From Desulfofustis limnaeus (GTDB lineage Bacteria; Desulfobacterota; Desulfobulbia; Desulfobulbales; Desulfocapsaceae), in the NCBI RefSeq assembly GCF_023169885.1, contig NZ_AP025516.1, positions 1,488,001-1,552,000 of the forward strand: a DNA stretch of 64,000 nucleotides, written 5' to 3'. Within the stretch, counting starts at the first letter, position 1. Each line of letters begins with the position of its first letter. Below the pieces are notes generated by a model. It was not told the origin of the DNA and ran no database searches. It was given only the letters and a program-made list of their open reading frames with translations. Both the position numbers and the translations under genes were made by a program. Shown piece by piece: positions 53,292 to 62,261 of this stretch.

Positions 53292-53341
53292 TACCCTTCG
53301 TCCCCCTGGTCGCAGATACGTATGCGTGAGTCGGATGAACC
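53292..53341. repeat. 50-bp dispersed repeat, copy B
   Basis: This aligns without gaps to 28612-28661 at 42 of 50 positions. It lies 43 bp before the third palindromic repeat, so two unrelated repeats share this gap. Confidence 0.6.
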
Positions 53342-53384
53342 ACTTTTATTATAGCAAGGTGTCACGGTATCGGCACGGATAAAG

Positions 53385-53527
53385 AGTACCCTGAAAAAAT
53401 GCCATCTCGCCCAATCTCATCGTTGCGCAACCACCTGTTATCCTCTGAATAGTATCTAAATGCCTGCGGTAATCTTTGTTCGGGGCGCCTCCATCTCGAA
53501 CGAGGTCTCGAACTTCTCAAGCTTCTC
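53385..53527. repeat. Palindromic dispersed repeat, copy 3 (143 bp, diverged)
   Basis: This has the same length and block order as copies 1 and 2, including CTCATCGTTGCGCAA near the left arm and ATGCCTGCGGTAA on the right. The inner stem has more mismatches and the outer arm reads CTCGAACTTCTCAAGC, so this copy looks older or decaying. It lies about 100 bp before the promoter at 53628. Confidence 0.75.
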
Positions 53528-53627
53528 AAAAAGCCACCGGCAGGAGAGGTGGTGCAGCGAGAGCAAAGAATCTTTCTAAAAACCGAAAATTCCGCAAAAG
53601 GCATCTCTTTTCGATACGTAAGAATTA

Positions 53628-53656
53628 TTGAAAAAGAAAAACTCAAGGAGTATAGT
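53628..53656 (+). promoter_or_regulatory. Promoter for the exported propeller/SGNH operon
   Basis: TTGAAA (53628-53633), a 17-bp spacer and TATAGT (53651-53656) form a near-consensus sigma-70 promoter. The start codon is 137 bp downstream, leaving a long untranslated leader. Confidence 0.75.
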
Positions 53657-53792
53657 AGCCCGCGTTGTCAGGCGCGGTTCGGTTGCTCTAACCCGTGCTG
53701 CTGATATCACGTGACTTCGGCGGGAAAGGGATGGTGCTCAGAACCGCCTTCTGTCCGATTCCAGCTGCTTTTATCCTCACCAGGTGAGAAAG

Positions 53793-54554
53793 ATGATGAT
53801 TTTAAGAAAAGGTACATTCCTGTTGGCCGGCATGCTGTCCCTGCATTTATATGCCGGTGCGGCGGCCTTGGCCGTGGAGCAGGCGGAGCCGGTCGAGATT
53901 GATGCGGTATGGTCCGAGGCCAGAGATGGTCGGCATGAAATATTTCATACCATGCGCCGTGGCGGTCAGTGGAGCGATCCGGAGATGGTGACCGACGATT
54001 ATTTCGACAACCAGCAACCGGCCATCGACCGGGACAGCCAAGGGCGGATCTGGCTGGTGTGGACCGCCTACGCCAGTCAACGCAAGGAGCTGCGCTATAC
54101 CGTCGGGGATGGAGGGGTATGGCAGGAAAGCAAACCGATCGAGGTGGAGACGACAACCAATAATGCCCCGTCCCTCGCGGTGGACGGTGACAACGTGGCA
54201 TGGTTGGTGTGGGCCGGCAACAATGGCGGTGACGACGATATCTACTACGCTTTCAGCACCAATGGCCAGTGGTCCGAGCCGGCCTTGGTGCATGGCCCCA
54301 ATGACCGGGTAGACGTCTTACCGGTGTTGGCCCTTGCGTCCGATGGCCGGCCGGTGGTTTCCTGGCAGGCGATGGTGGATGGCAATTATGTGACGCTGTC
54401 CAGCAGCTATGGTGACGGCAAGTGGAGCGAAGAGGAGCCGATAGCAGAAGGGGACGAGGACGAGGCCGATGATGGAGCCATCGAGGAGATTGCACTGCCG
54501 TCCTTCATCGATGACAACAAGGCGTTGTTTCTGCGTCTGTATCATTCATTTTGA
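53793..54554 (+). CDS. Exported sialidase/beta-propeller-like protein
   Basis: This 253-residue protein has a signal peptide (MMILRKGTFLLAGMLSLHLY, cut near AAALA). Four or so similar units of about 45 residues follow, each with a W at its end: QWSDPEMV, VWQESKPI, QWSEPALV and KWSEEEPI, with matching SQGRIWLVW/GDNVAWLVW/SDGRPVVSW strands. This is the look of a sialidase or BNR-type propeller, with no catalytic residues identified. The tail is acidic. The start at 53793 uses AGGTGA. An SGNH hydrolase gene follows 36 bp later. Confidence 0.72.
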   Translation: MMILRKGTFLLAGMLSLHLYAGAAALAVEQAEPVEIDAVWSEARDGRHEIFHTMRRGGQWSDPEMVTDDYFDNQQPAIDRDSQGRIWLVWTAYASQRKELRYTVGDGGVWQESKPIEVETTTNNAPSLAVDGDNVAWLVWAGNNGGDDDIYYAFSTNGQWSEPALVHGPNDRVDVLPVLALASDGRPVVSWQAMVDGNYVTLSSSYGDGKWSEEEPIAEGDEDEADDGAIEEIALPSFIDDNKALFLRLYHSF

Positions 54555-54590
54555 AGGATTGCGAGACAGATGAACGAAAGGAGTCACACC

Positions 54591-55655
54591 ATGTGGCGGA
54601 CACTGGCTATCACCCTTGCCCTGCTGATCCTTGGCCCGGCCTATCCGGCTTTTTCCCTCGATCTGAGTAGCGTCCTGCCGGATGGGGGAGGGAGCGATAC
54701 CACCACCTCGCCTCCGGGCACGAGACCCGTCTCGAGTCAGGAAACACTGCGCATCGTAACCTTCGGAGACTCCATTACCGAGGGGTACAAGGCCACACCC
54801 TATTCGGTCTACCTGCAGCAGATGCTGACCGCCAGCGGATGCAACGCCACCGTCAACAATCAGGGCAAGGGTGGCGAGACCACCATCAACGGCATCGAGC
54901 GGATTAGCAGCGTACTCGGGAAAACGATGCCCCATTACATCATCATCATGGAAGGGGCCAACGACGTCAAGATCGGCCTGTCCGCGCAGGCGGTGGTCGG
55001 TAACCTGGGAGGCATGGTCGACAAGGCACTGCTTGCAGGTTCTCGGCCGATCGTCGCGGCGATAACGCCCAACACCATGAACGGTGCCGAGATCCGCGAA
55101 ATCCCCGAGATCTACAACCCGGGGATCGCCAACATGGCGGCCGGCAAAGGCGTCAGTTTTGTCGACACCTATACGGCTCTGGCCGGAGACGCCTGGGACA
55201 GCTATACCTTCGACGGTATCCATATGACCAACCAGGGGGCACAGGTCCTCGCGCAGCAATTCATGGCTGCCATCTCCTGCGGCAAGGGAGGTGGCGGCGG
55301 TGGCGGCGGTGGCGGCGGCGGTGGAAGCGGGGGCTGTTTCATTGCCACGGCCGCTTTCGGGACACCGCTTGATCCCTATGTGGTAGTGCTCAAAGAGTTC
55401 CGGGATCGATACCTGCTGAGCAACGATCTGGGACGAGCCTTCGTGGATCGCTATTATACCTACTCTCCGTCGGTAGCCGCGTTTATCAGTAACCATGAAG
55501 CGGCGAAAGCAGTAGTCCGAGTGATGCTCCTGCCGCTCATCGGGCTTGCGTATCTACTGGTCAACGGTTACGGCTTGCTGGTGGCGGCAGGGCTTGGCAG
55601 CCTCTTGCTGGTCGCCCCTACCTATCGGCGGTTGCGGATGGTTTCACGGTCATAA
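54591..55655 (+). CDS. Exported SGNH/GDSL hydrolase with poly-Gly linker and CFI-box C-terminus
   Basis: This 354-residue protein has a signal peptide ([20 protein letters not shown]) and an SGNH esterase domain. The nucleophile is in [13 protein letters not shown], the block III residue in [11 protein letters not shown], and the catalytic DxxH in [12 protein letters not shown] run of thirteen glycines follows. The C-terminal module starts [18 protein letters not shown], continues [20 protein letters not shown], and ends in hydrophobic helices and RR, a CFI-box type sorting/anchoring tail. The start at 54591 follows AAAGGAG. Substrate may be an acylated envelope glycan. Confidence 0.85.
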   Translation: MWRTLAITLALLILGPAYPAFSLDLSSVLPDGGGSDTTTSPPGTRPVSSQETLRIVTFGDSITEGYKATPYSVYLQQMLTASGCNATVNNQGKGGETTINGIERISSVLGKTMPHYIIIMEGANDVKIGLSAQAVVGNLGGMVDKALLAGSRPIVAAITPNTMNGAEIREIPEIYNPGIANMAAGKGVSFVDTYTALAGDAWDSYTFDGIHMTNQGAQVLAQQFMAAISCGKGGGGGGGGGGGGGSGGCFIATAAFGTPLDPYVVVLKEFRDRYLLSNDLGRAFVDRYYTYSPSVAAFISNHEAAKAVVRVMLLPLIGLAYLLVNGYGLLVAAGLGSLLLVAPTYRRLRMVSRS

Positions 55656-55684
55656 GCCTGGTATCACCCGTCAAAAATTTTTTT

Positions 55685-55717
55685 AAACCGGTCTGAATTC
55701 TCGGCCGGTTTTTTTTT
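55685..55717 (+). terminator. Rho-independent terminator after the SGNH gene
   Basis: Stem AAACCGG/CCGGTTT (55685-55691 with 55705-55711) is followed by an unbroken T run to 55717. The asnB start lies only 18 nt further on, with no promoter visible between. Confidence 0.8.
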
Positions 55718-55734
55718 CAAACGGATACGTCGAC

Positions 55735-57603
55735 ATGTGCGGAATCTGCGGTTTTAATTGGAACGACGAACAGCTCGTTCGCCGAATGGCCGATACCCTG
55801 GTGCATCGCGGCCCGGACCAGGAAGGAGTGTATTGCACCGATCAAGTGTCACTGGCGCATCGGCGTCTGTCGATCATCGATCTCAGTGAGAACGGCCGGC
55901 AGCCAATGTTCAACGAGGACGGTACGGTGAGTGTCGTCTTCAACGGAGAGATTTATAACTTTCTCGAACTGCGCAAGGAATTGGCCGGCAAAGGGCACCA
56001 TTTTGCCAGCCGTTCGGATACCGAAGTCATCCTGCATGCTTACGAGGAATGGGGCACCGATTTCATTCACCGGCTACGCGGCATGTTCGCCTTTGCGCTC
56101 CATGATCAGACGCGCCATCGCTTGCTTCTGGCCCGCGACCGAATTGGCATCAAACCGCTGTACTACTATCATGCCGGCCCGAAATTCATATTTGCCTCGG
56201 AGGTCAAGGCCATCCTCGAAGATCAGACGGTGGACCGGAGAATCAACTATCAGGCGCTTTACGATTATCTCGGTTTCGAATTTGTGCCGGCGCCGGAAAC
56301 CATGTTTGCCGACATCTACAAAGTGCCGGCCGGCCACTTGCTGATTCTCGAGAAAGACACTCTACGGGTGGAATCGTATTGGGATCTGTCGTTTAACAAC
56401 CAGGAGTGCCCGAAAAACTTCGATGAGGCGGTCGAGAAAATGCGGGAGCATCTCGACTTTGCAGTGCAATCGCACTTGATCAGCGATGTGCCGCTGGGTG
56501 TCTTTCTCTCCGGAGGGCTTGATTCCAGTTGTATCGTTGCGCTGATGAGGAAACACATCAGCGGCTCGCTCAAGACCTTTACCATCGGTTACGAGGATCG
56601 CTCCTTCAGTGAACTTGATTACGCCGACATCGTTGCCCGACACTGTCAGACGGATCATCATGTCCTGATGCTGGATACGCTGCGTCCGGAATACGTGGAA
56701 CAAACCCTCTATCATCTAGATGAACCGATGACCGATCTGTCCACGGTGCCGCTCTATCTCTTGTGCCGACAGGCGAAAAAGCACGTGACTGTCTGCCTGT
56801 CCGGCGAGGGGGCCGACGAGAGTTTCGCCGGCTATGACCGGTTCAAGGCCAGTCGTCTCAATCGCTGGTTCAGCGTCCTTCCCTCCCTGATCCGCCGTGA
56901 CCTGATCGGCCCGGTGGTGGCCCTGCTTCCCGATCAGCCACAAAAAAAAGGCGCGATCAACACCCTTAAACGATTTGTGGAAGGTGCCAATCTGCCGGCT
57001 GACGGATACCACCTGCGCTGGCAGTATTTCCTCAACCGATCGTTGGAAGAGCGTTTGTTTCAGAAAGGGTTCCAACAACGGATCGATCGCGATCCGTTCA
57101 AACTCATCAGGGACTACGCCCGTCGCTGCGATGCCGGCGACGATACGCTGAACCGGGAGATCTATCTGGACATGCGATTCATGATGACGGATTCGGTGTT
57201 GATGAAAGTCGACCGGATGTCCATGGCCAGTTCCCTCGAGATTCGGGTACCCCTGCTCGACCACGTCCTCGTCGAATATATGGCGTCGTTGCCCGGGGAC
57301 TGGAAATTACGGAAGATGACGACCAAGTACATCTTCCGGGCGGCGTTGGCCGGCTTGCTCCCCGAGAAAGTTGTCTATCGGGGCAAGCAGGGGTATAGTC
57401 TGCCGGTGAAGCATCTGTTGCGCGGCGAATTGAAGGATTACATGGTGGCTCTGCTCAAGGATTCCCCGGTGATCAGGGAAAACATGAACGAATCGGCCGT
57501 GGACGCCTTGATTAACGAACACCTGACCATGAAACACAACCATAACCACATCCTGTGGGCACTGATCAACGTGGCTATCTGGCACCATCGGTTTTTCTCT
57601 TGA
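55735..57603 (+). CDS. asnB: Asparagine synthase (glutamine-hydrolysing)
   Basis: This 622-residue class II amidotransferase has the catalytic Cys2 (MCGICGF), glutaminase features (LVHRGPDQEG, AHRRLSIIDLSENGRQPM, VVFNGEIYNF, SDTEVILHAYEEWG) and the synthetase P-loop GVFLSGGLDSSCIVALM, with LSGEGADESFAGYDRF. In glycan clusters, AsnB homologues often amidate a sugar acid or modify a polymer rather than serve asparagine supply. The position before an acyltransferase and glycosyltransferases suggests that here. The start has no clear ribosome-binding site. Confidence 0.93.
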   Translation: MCGICGFNWNDEQLVRRMADTLVHRGPDQEGVYCTDQVSLAHRRLSIIDLSENGRQPMFNEDGTVSVVFNGEIYNFLELRKELAGKGHHFASRSDTEVILHAYEEWGTDFIHRLRGMFAFALHDQTRHRLLLARDRIGIKPLYYYHAGPKFIFASEVKAILEDQTVDRRINYQALYDYLGFEFVPAPETMFADIYKVPAGHLLILEKDTLRVESYWDLSFNNQECPKNFDEAVEKMREHLDFAVQSHLISDVPLGVFLSGGLDSSCIVALMRKHISGSLKTFTIGYEDRSFSELDYADIVARHCQTDHHVLMLDTLRPEYVEQTLYHLDEPMTDLSTVPLYLLCRQAKKHVTVCLSGEGADESFAGYDRFKASRLNRWFSVLPSLIRRDLIGPVVALLPDQPQKKGAINTLKRFVEGANLPADGYHLRWQYFLNRSLEERLFQKGFQQRIDRDPFKLIRDYARRCDAGDDTLNREIYLDMRFMMTDSVLMKVDRMSMASSLEIRVPLLDHVLVEYMASLPGDWKLRKMTTKYIFRAALAGLLPEKVVYRGKQGYSLPVKHLLRGELKDYMVALLKDSPVIRENMNESAVDALINEHLTMKHNHNHILWALINVAIWHHRFFS

Positions 57604-57625
57604 TCACCAGAAACAGGCATCTCTC

Positions 57626-58357
57626 ATGAAAAAAACCCATGCCGCCGTGACCGGTGAAGGTTCAGCCTGGACCAAGTATCTCCACGTCGTCGTTGGTAGT
57701 TCGTCATTTTTGTACTTTCTCTATTTTGAGTGGTGCCAGTTGCTTGCCTTTATTCCCGGAGCGGTCGGCATGGTGTTGCGCAAATGGTTCTGGCCGCGGC
57801 TCTTTGCCGCCTGTGGGCCGGGAACGGTCTTCGGCTACGGTGTCGTGGTGCGACACCCCTGTCGCATGAGAATCGGGGCAAAGGTGGTCATCAGTGAATA
57901 TTGCATTCTCGACGGCAGACACTCCGCACAGGAGGTGACCATCGAGATCGGAGACGAGACGATCCTGTCGAACAACGTCATGCTGTCCTGCAAGGACGGA
58001 TTCATTAAACTTGGCGACCGGGTGGGAGTGAACGCGCAGACGGTAATCCAGTCTACCAACCACAATCCGGTCCAGGTGAACGACGATTGTGTTATCGGGC
58101 AGCGGTGCCTGATCATAGCCGGTGGCACCTATGATGTCGGCCCTCGTGACGAGCTGGTCAGGGAGCGGCCGATCAAGGCCGACGGGGGGGTGAGCGTCCA
58201 GAACAATGTGTGGCTCGGGGCCAATGTCACCGTACTCGGGGGGGTGGTGGTCGGTGAGGGGAGTGTGGTCGGTGCCGGGGCGGTGGTTACCACATCGGTA
58301 CCGACCTTTTCGGTATGCATGGGAGTTCCCGCCCGCGTGGTAAAAGAGCGTCAGTGA
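57626..58357 (+). CDS. Hexapeptide-repeat acyltransferase (LbetaH fold)
   Basis: This 243-residue protein has an N-terminal hydrophobic stretch (residues about 25-50) and a left-handed beta-helix of hexapeptide repeats: RIGAKVVISEYCILDG, IEIGDETILSNNVMLS, VWLGANVTVLGGVVVGEG and VVGAGAVVTTSVP. It belongs to the CapG/maltose O-acetyltransferase group. It probably acetylates a sugar of the surface glycan. Its 3' end is 1 nt from the next gene. Confidence 0.85.
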   Translation: MKKTHAAVTGEGSAWTKYLHVVVGSSSFLYFLYFEWCQLLAFIPGAVGMVLRKWFWPRLFAACGPGTVFGYGVVVRHPCRMRIGAKVVISEYCILDGRHSAQEVTIEIGDETILSNNVMLSCKDGFIKLGDRVGVNAQTVIQSTNHNPVQVNDDCVIGQRCLIIAGGTYDVGPRDELVRERPIKADGGVSVQNNVWLGANVTVLGGVVVGEGSVVGAGAVVTTSVPTFSVCMGVPARVVKERQ

Positions 58358-58358
58358 C

Positions 58359-59357
58359 ATGCAGCGCATCCTAACGGTGAGCCTCAAGCTTGGCGTCAGT
58401 GCGGGGTTGCTGTATCTGCTCTATCGACAGACACCGTTGGTCGAGATGCAGGCGTTGATCGCTTCCATTAATCTGAGCTATCTGCTGCCGATCGGGCTGC
58501 TGCTCTTCGTCAATACCGTTATCAGTGCCTGGAAATGGCAGCTTTTCCTTAGGGCCGACGGCGTCGTTCTGCCGTTGCACCAGTTGGTCACGTCCTATAT
58601 GAGCGGAACCTTCTGCAATCTGTTTCTTCCCTCGAATATCGGCGGCGATTCGTACCGGATCTATGACATCGCCAAGGCCAGCCGGGATGGAGCGCGATCG
58701 GCCGCCTCGGTATTTGCCGATCGCTTTTCCGGATTTCTCGCCCTGGTTGTGTTGAGCCTGCTTTCGTCTTTTTACGTCGCCGCTCAATTTGATTCCCTGG
58801 TTTTCCTGATGATTCCCTTGGCGCTACTGCTGTTTTTCCTCGGGATCCTCTGGGTCTTTTCCCGGCAGACCCGTTTCCAGCGTTTGCTCGTGTTTTCCGG
58901 GCTGAGTCGAATCGGTGCGGTGGCGCGGATTGCCGATAAGCTGCTGCTCTCCTTTTCCTGTTATGGGGCAAACAAATCGCTGTTGACCAAGGTAATGAGC
59001 CTCTCCTTTCTCTTTCAGGGGTCCTTGATCACGGTTGTGTTCCTGATGGCCAGGTCGCTCGGGGTCCAGACCGGTTTTTTTTATTTCAGTGCCTTTGTGC
59101 CGTTGATCACCCTGATGGAGGCCCTGCCCATCTCCATCTACGGGCTCGGGATTCGTGACTACGGATATGTATTTTTCTTTACCCGTGCCGGGATGAGCGA
59201 TATCGAGACCAGGACCTTGGCTTTGTTTTTCCTGGTGGTGGCGGTGTGCTATTCGCTGATCGGCGGCCTTTTTTTTCTCTATCGCCTCTGGGCAGGACCG
59301 TCCGGAAAAGGCAGCGGTGGCGCGAGAGCTGGGGAACCTGGTCCTGAAACAAGATGA
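58359..59357 (+). CDS. Flippase-like (UPF0104 / LPG-synthase transmembrane) protein
   Basis: This 332-residue membrane protein has about eight hydrophobic helices and family marks FLPSNIGGDSYRIYDIAKAS near residue 90 and LPISIYGLGIRDYGYVFF near 255. These place it in the lysylphosphatidylglycerol synthase TM/UPF0104 group without the catalytic domain. Members occur in glycan and lipid clusters, where a lipid-linked substrate transport role is suspected. It sits between the acyltransferase and the first GT2 gene. Confidence 0.82.
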   Translation: MQRILTVSLKLGVSAGLLYLLYRQTPLVEMQALIASINLSYLLPIGLLLFVNTVISAWKWQLFLRADGVVLPLHQLVTSYMSGTFCNLFLPSNIGGDSYRIYDIAKASRDGARSAASVFADRFSGFLALVVLSLLSSFYVAAQFDSLVFLMIPLALLLFFLGILWVFSRQTRFQRLLVFSGLSRIGAVARIADKLLLSFSCYGANKSLLTKVMSLSFLFQGSLITVVFLMARSLGVQTGFFYFSAFVPLITLMEALPISIYGLGIRDYGYVFFFTRAGMSDIETRTLALFFLVVAVCYSLIGGLFFLYRLWAGPSGKGSGGARAGEPGPETR

Positions 59358-59396
59358 ACAACGTGTAGCGTGATTTGATCAACTGGAGGAGTGCTC

Positions 59397-60368
59397 GTGA
59401 AAATATCTGTGGTCATACCCGCGTATAACGAAGAACAGAACATTCGCCTGCTCTATGAAGAGACCACGAGTGTCCTGCAAGGGATGGCGTGCCCCTATGA
59501 GCTGCTTTTTATCGACGACGGCAGCACCGACCGCACCCTGGCGGTACTGCAGACCATCCAGGCGGCTGATGAACAGGTGGTGGTTATCGTCTTTCGCCGC
59601 AATTTCGGTCAGACGGCGGCGATGTCCGCCGGGTTCGATTATGCCACGGGTGATGTGATCATCACCATGGACGGCGACCTGCAGAACGACCCACACGATA
59701 TACCGCAGCTGATACAGAAGATTCGGGAGGGCTACGACGTGGTCACCGGCTGGCGGTTCGATCGGAAAGACGCATTCCTCAATCGTCGGCTCCCTTCGAT
59801 AATCGCCAACAAGATCATCTCCTGGACCACCCGGGTGGCGCTGCATGATTATGGCTGCACCCTCAAGGCGTTTCGTCGGGAGGTGATCAAGAACATCCGG
59901 TTATACGGGGAAATGCATCGTTTTATCCCGGCCATCGCCAGCGGCATGGGGATTTCCTATACCGAGATCAAGGTCAATCATCGGCCCCGGCGTTACGGTA
60001 CCTCGAAATACGGCATCTCCCGTACGATCCGGGTCGTCCTCGATCTGATCACCGTGAAATTCCTGCTGAGTTTTGCCACCAGACCCATCCAGGTCTTTGG
60101 GCTTCTCGGCGTCGTTTCCGGGGCGACCGGTTTTTTCATCGCCCTGATCATGACCATCCAACGCCAGTTTTTCGATATCCCGCTCTCCGATCGTCCGTTG
60201 CTGTTGCTGGCCATCCTACTCATTTTTATCGGCATCCAGTTTGTCTCGCTCGGCCTGATCGCCGAACTGCAGGCCCGCACCTATCATGAATCGCAACAAA
60301 AAGCGATCTACCACGTCAAAGAGGTCTACAGTGCCCAGAAATGCGGACCGGACCCGGGGTGTCCATGA
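59397..60368 (+). CDS. GT2 glycosyltransferase with C-terminal membrane anchors (GtrB/DPM1-like)
   Basis: This 323-residue enzyme has the GT2 nucleotide motif VVIPAYNEEQNIRLLYEE, FRRNFGQTAAMSAGFDYATG, the DxD in ITMDGDLQNDP, and two C-terminal membrane segments. That layout is typical of enzymes that load sugars on polyprenyl phosphate. The GTG at 59397 follows GGAGG at 8 nt. An earlier GTG at 59391 is too close to that site. The stop overlaps the next gene by 4 bp. Confidence 0.88.
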   Translation: MKISVVIPAYNEEQNIRLLYEETTSVLQGMACPYELLFIDDGSTDRTLAVLQTIQAADEQVVVIVFRRNFGQTAAMSAGFDYATGDVIITMDGDLQNDPHDIPQLIQKIREGYDVVTGWRFDRKDAFLNRRLPSIIANKIISWTTRVALHDYGCTLKAFRREVIKNIRLYGEMHRFIPAIASGMGISYTEIKVNHRPRRYGTSKYGISRTIRVVLDLITVKFLLSFATRPIQVFGLLGVVSGATGFFIALIMTIQRQFFDIPLSDRPLLLLAILLIFIGIQFVSLGLIAELQARTYHESQQKAIYHVKEVYSAQKCGPDPGCP

Positions 60369-61414
60369 GCGTTTCGCCGGACCTCGAGATCGATGTGGTC
60401 ATTCCCCACTGGAACGGTTGGGAGCTGTTGCGTACCTGTTTGCTTTCCCTGCAGGGTCAAACGAATCGCCGGTTTCGGACCATCGTTGTCGACAACGGTT
60501 CCACAGACGGTTCGCCGCGGTTGATCAGGGACCAGTTCCCCTGGGTGGATGTGGTGACGTTGCCGGAGAACCGAGGCTTCAGCGCCGCGGTCAACCGTGG
60601 TATCCGCGCCGGCGACAACCCTTTGATATTGCTGTTGAACAACGATGTGGAGGTGCAATCCGACTGCCTGCAGGAGCTGCAGACCCAGTGTCGGCGGCAT
60701 CCGGAATATGAGTTTTTCGCCCTGAAGATGTGCGCTTTTCACCAGCGGCAGGTGATCGACGGTGCCGGTGACGGGGTGCTACGTGGCGGGGTTGGGTACC
60801 GGCTGGGCACGCTCGAGCCCGACGGGCCCGATTTCGCCATGAGCCGAGAGGTGTTCGGGGCCTGTGCCGGGGCCGCGCTGTATCGGCGGGATCTCTTCGA
60901 TCGGGTCGGCCTCTTCGATGAAAACTTCTTCGCCTACCTCGAGGATGTGGATTTCAACCTGCGTGCGGTTCGCGCCGGAGCGCGTTGCCGTTACCTGCCG
61001 GAAGCGGTCGTCTACCACATTGGCAGCGCCAGCTCCGGGTCCAAGGTCAATCCCTTCGTGATCAGGCTCTCGACACGCAACAATGTCTATGTGATTGCCA
61101 AACATTATTCGCCGGCTCTGCTGGTTCGCTTTGCTCCCGCTTTGCTGATCTATCAGTTTTTCTGGTTCCTGTTTGTCGTCAAGAAGCGACAGTTTCCCGC
61201 CTACTTAGTTGGACTTGCGGAGTCGCTGCGGGAAGTGGCGAAAATGAGACGACGACGACTGGCAAACCGCCGGCTGGCCCGACTCTCGGAGCGAGATTTT
61301 GCCGGCAGGATTGTGGCCGCAGAAAGAGACGTGATCCGGTCGATCATATCCCGTCGACGCCACCAGGGAAAAGGCAACCGCATTTTCGATTTTTACCTGC
61401 GCCTGTTCTGTTGA
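60365..61414 (+). CDS. GT2 glycosyltransferase
   Basis: This 349-residue protein has an N-terminal GT2 domain (VVIPHWNGWELLRTCLLSLQ, TIVVDNGSTDGSP, LPENRGFSAAVNRGIRAG, LLLNNDVEVQSD) of the rhamnosyltransferase-like type. A C-terminal hydrophobic and basic tail (LLIYQFFWFLFVVKK, then MRRRRLANRRLARL) probably holds it to the membrane. The ATG at 60365 overlaps the preceding stop by 4 bp, and a longer frame from 60341 is less likely. The sugar cannot be named. Confidence 0.85.
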   Translation: MSVSPDLEIDVVIPHWNGWELLRTCLLSLQGQTNRRFRTIVVDNGSTDGSPRLIRDQFPWVDVVTLPENRGFSAAVNRGIRAGDNPLILLLNNDVEVQSDCLQELQTQCRRHPEYEFFALKMCAFHQRQVIDGAGDGVLRGGVGYRLGTLEPDGPDFAMSREVFGACAGAALYRRDLFDRVGLFDENFFAYLEDVDFNLRAVRAGARCRYLPEAVVYHIGSASSGSKVNPFVIRLSTRNNVYVIAKHYSPALLVRFAPALLIYQFFWFLFVVKKRQFPAYLVGLAESLREVAKMRRRRLANRRLARLSERDFAGRIVAAERDVIRSIISRRRHQGKGNRIFDFYLRLFC

Positions 61415-61441
61415 TACAGAAGGGCCCAGAAGAGCCGAACC

Positions 61442-62251
61442 ATGGTTACCGTTATCATCGTCACCCACAATTCCCAGACGGTGCTGCCACGCTGCCTTGC
61501 AGCCCTGGCTGAACAGACCCGGCGGCCGGAGCAGGTCGTTCTGGTGGATAGCGGCTCCGCCTCAAAGGCCTATCTGCAGCAGTACCGGGAACAGGATGGT
61601 ATCCTGGTGCACCATGCCGACAATCGTGGTTTCGGAGCTGCCAACAATATCGGGGTCAAGCTTGCCGGCGGCGGTCAAAGCTTTCTGTTGTTCCTCAACC
61701 CCGACGCTTATCTCCTGCCGACAGCGTTAGATACGGCCATCGAGGTCATGGAAAGACAGCAAAGAGCAGCGGTGCTCGGCGGACGGCTGCTTGGCTATGA
61801 CCATGATGCCGGTACTCCCACCGGCCGTCTCGACTCCGCCGGGGTATTTCGGACCTGGTACGGCCGTTGGTACGACCGCGGCCAAGGCGAGCCGGACGAT
61901 AGCCGCTATGGTCGGCAGCAGCAGGTGCCGGCACTCTGTGGCGCCTTTCTGCTTTGTCGTTGGGAAGCGCTGGCGCCTCTCTTGCCGTCCGTCTTCGACG
62001 AAACCTTCTTTCTCTACAAGGAGGACATCGATCTTTGTCTCCGTCTGACCAAGGCCGGCTGGAACTGCCTGTACGCTCCGCAGGTGCAGGTCTATCACTG
62101 CCGAGGTTGGAATCCCGATCGCCGCAGCATGACTCGCGCGGCACGCCTGATGGCGGCGCGCAGCGAGCTGCATTTGACGCTGAAGCATCGGTCTCCCTAT
62201 CTGTTATGGGCCGTGATGAAATATCTCCTGGTCCGCATCGCTGACTCCTGA
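61442..62251 (+). CDS. GT2 glycosyltransferase
   Basis: This 269-residue GT2 enzyme has VTVIIVTHNSQTVLPRCLAA, VLVDSGSASKAYLQQY, ADNRGFGAANNIGVKLAGGG and the DxD equivalent LFLNPDAYLLPTA. It resembles WbbL-type rhamnosyltransferases. It lies 27 bp after the previous glycosyltransferase gene and 10 bp before the next, all on one strand, so the four GT2 genes are probably one operon building a repeat unit. Confidence 0.86.
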   Translation: MVTVIIVTHNSQTVLPRCLAALAEQTRRPEQVVLVDSGSASKAYLQQYREQDGILVHHADNRGFGAANNIGVKLAGGGQSFLLFLNPDAYLLPTALDTAIEVMERQQRAAVLGGRLLGYDHDAGTPTGRLDSAGVFRTWYGRWYDRGQGEPDDSRYGRQQQVPALCGAFLLCRWEALAPLLPSVFDETFFLYKEDIDLCLRLTKAGWNCLYAPQVQVYHCRGWNPDRRSMTRAARLMAARSELHLTLKHRSPYLLWAVMKYLLVRIADS

Positions 62252-62261
62252 GAGCGACTCG

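Noticed and set aside
53045-53329. Open frame of 94 codons in the gap before the propeller gene
   Set aside because: No family similarity, arginine-rich composition typical of a noncoding high-GC frame, and it runs into the 50-bp repeat.
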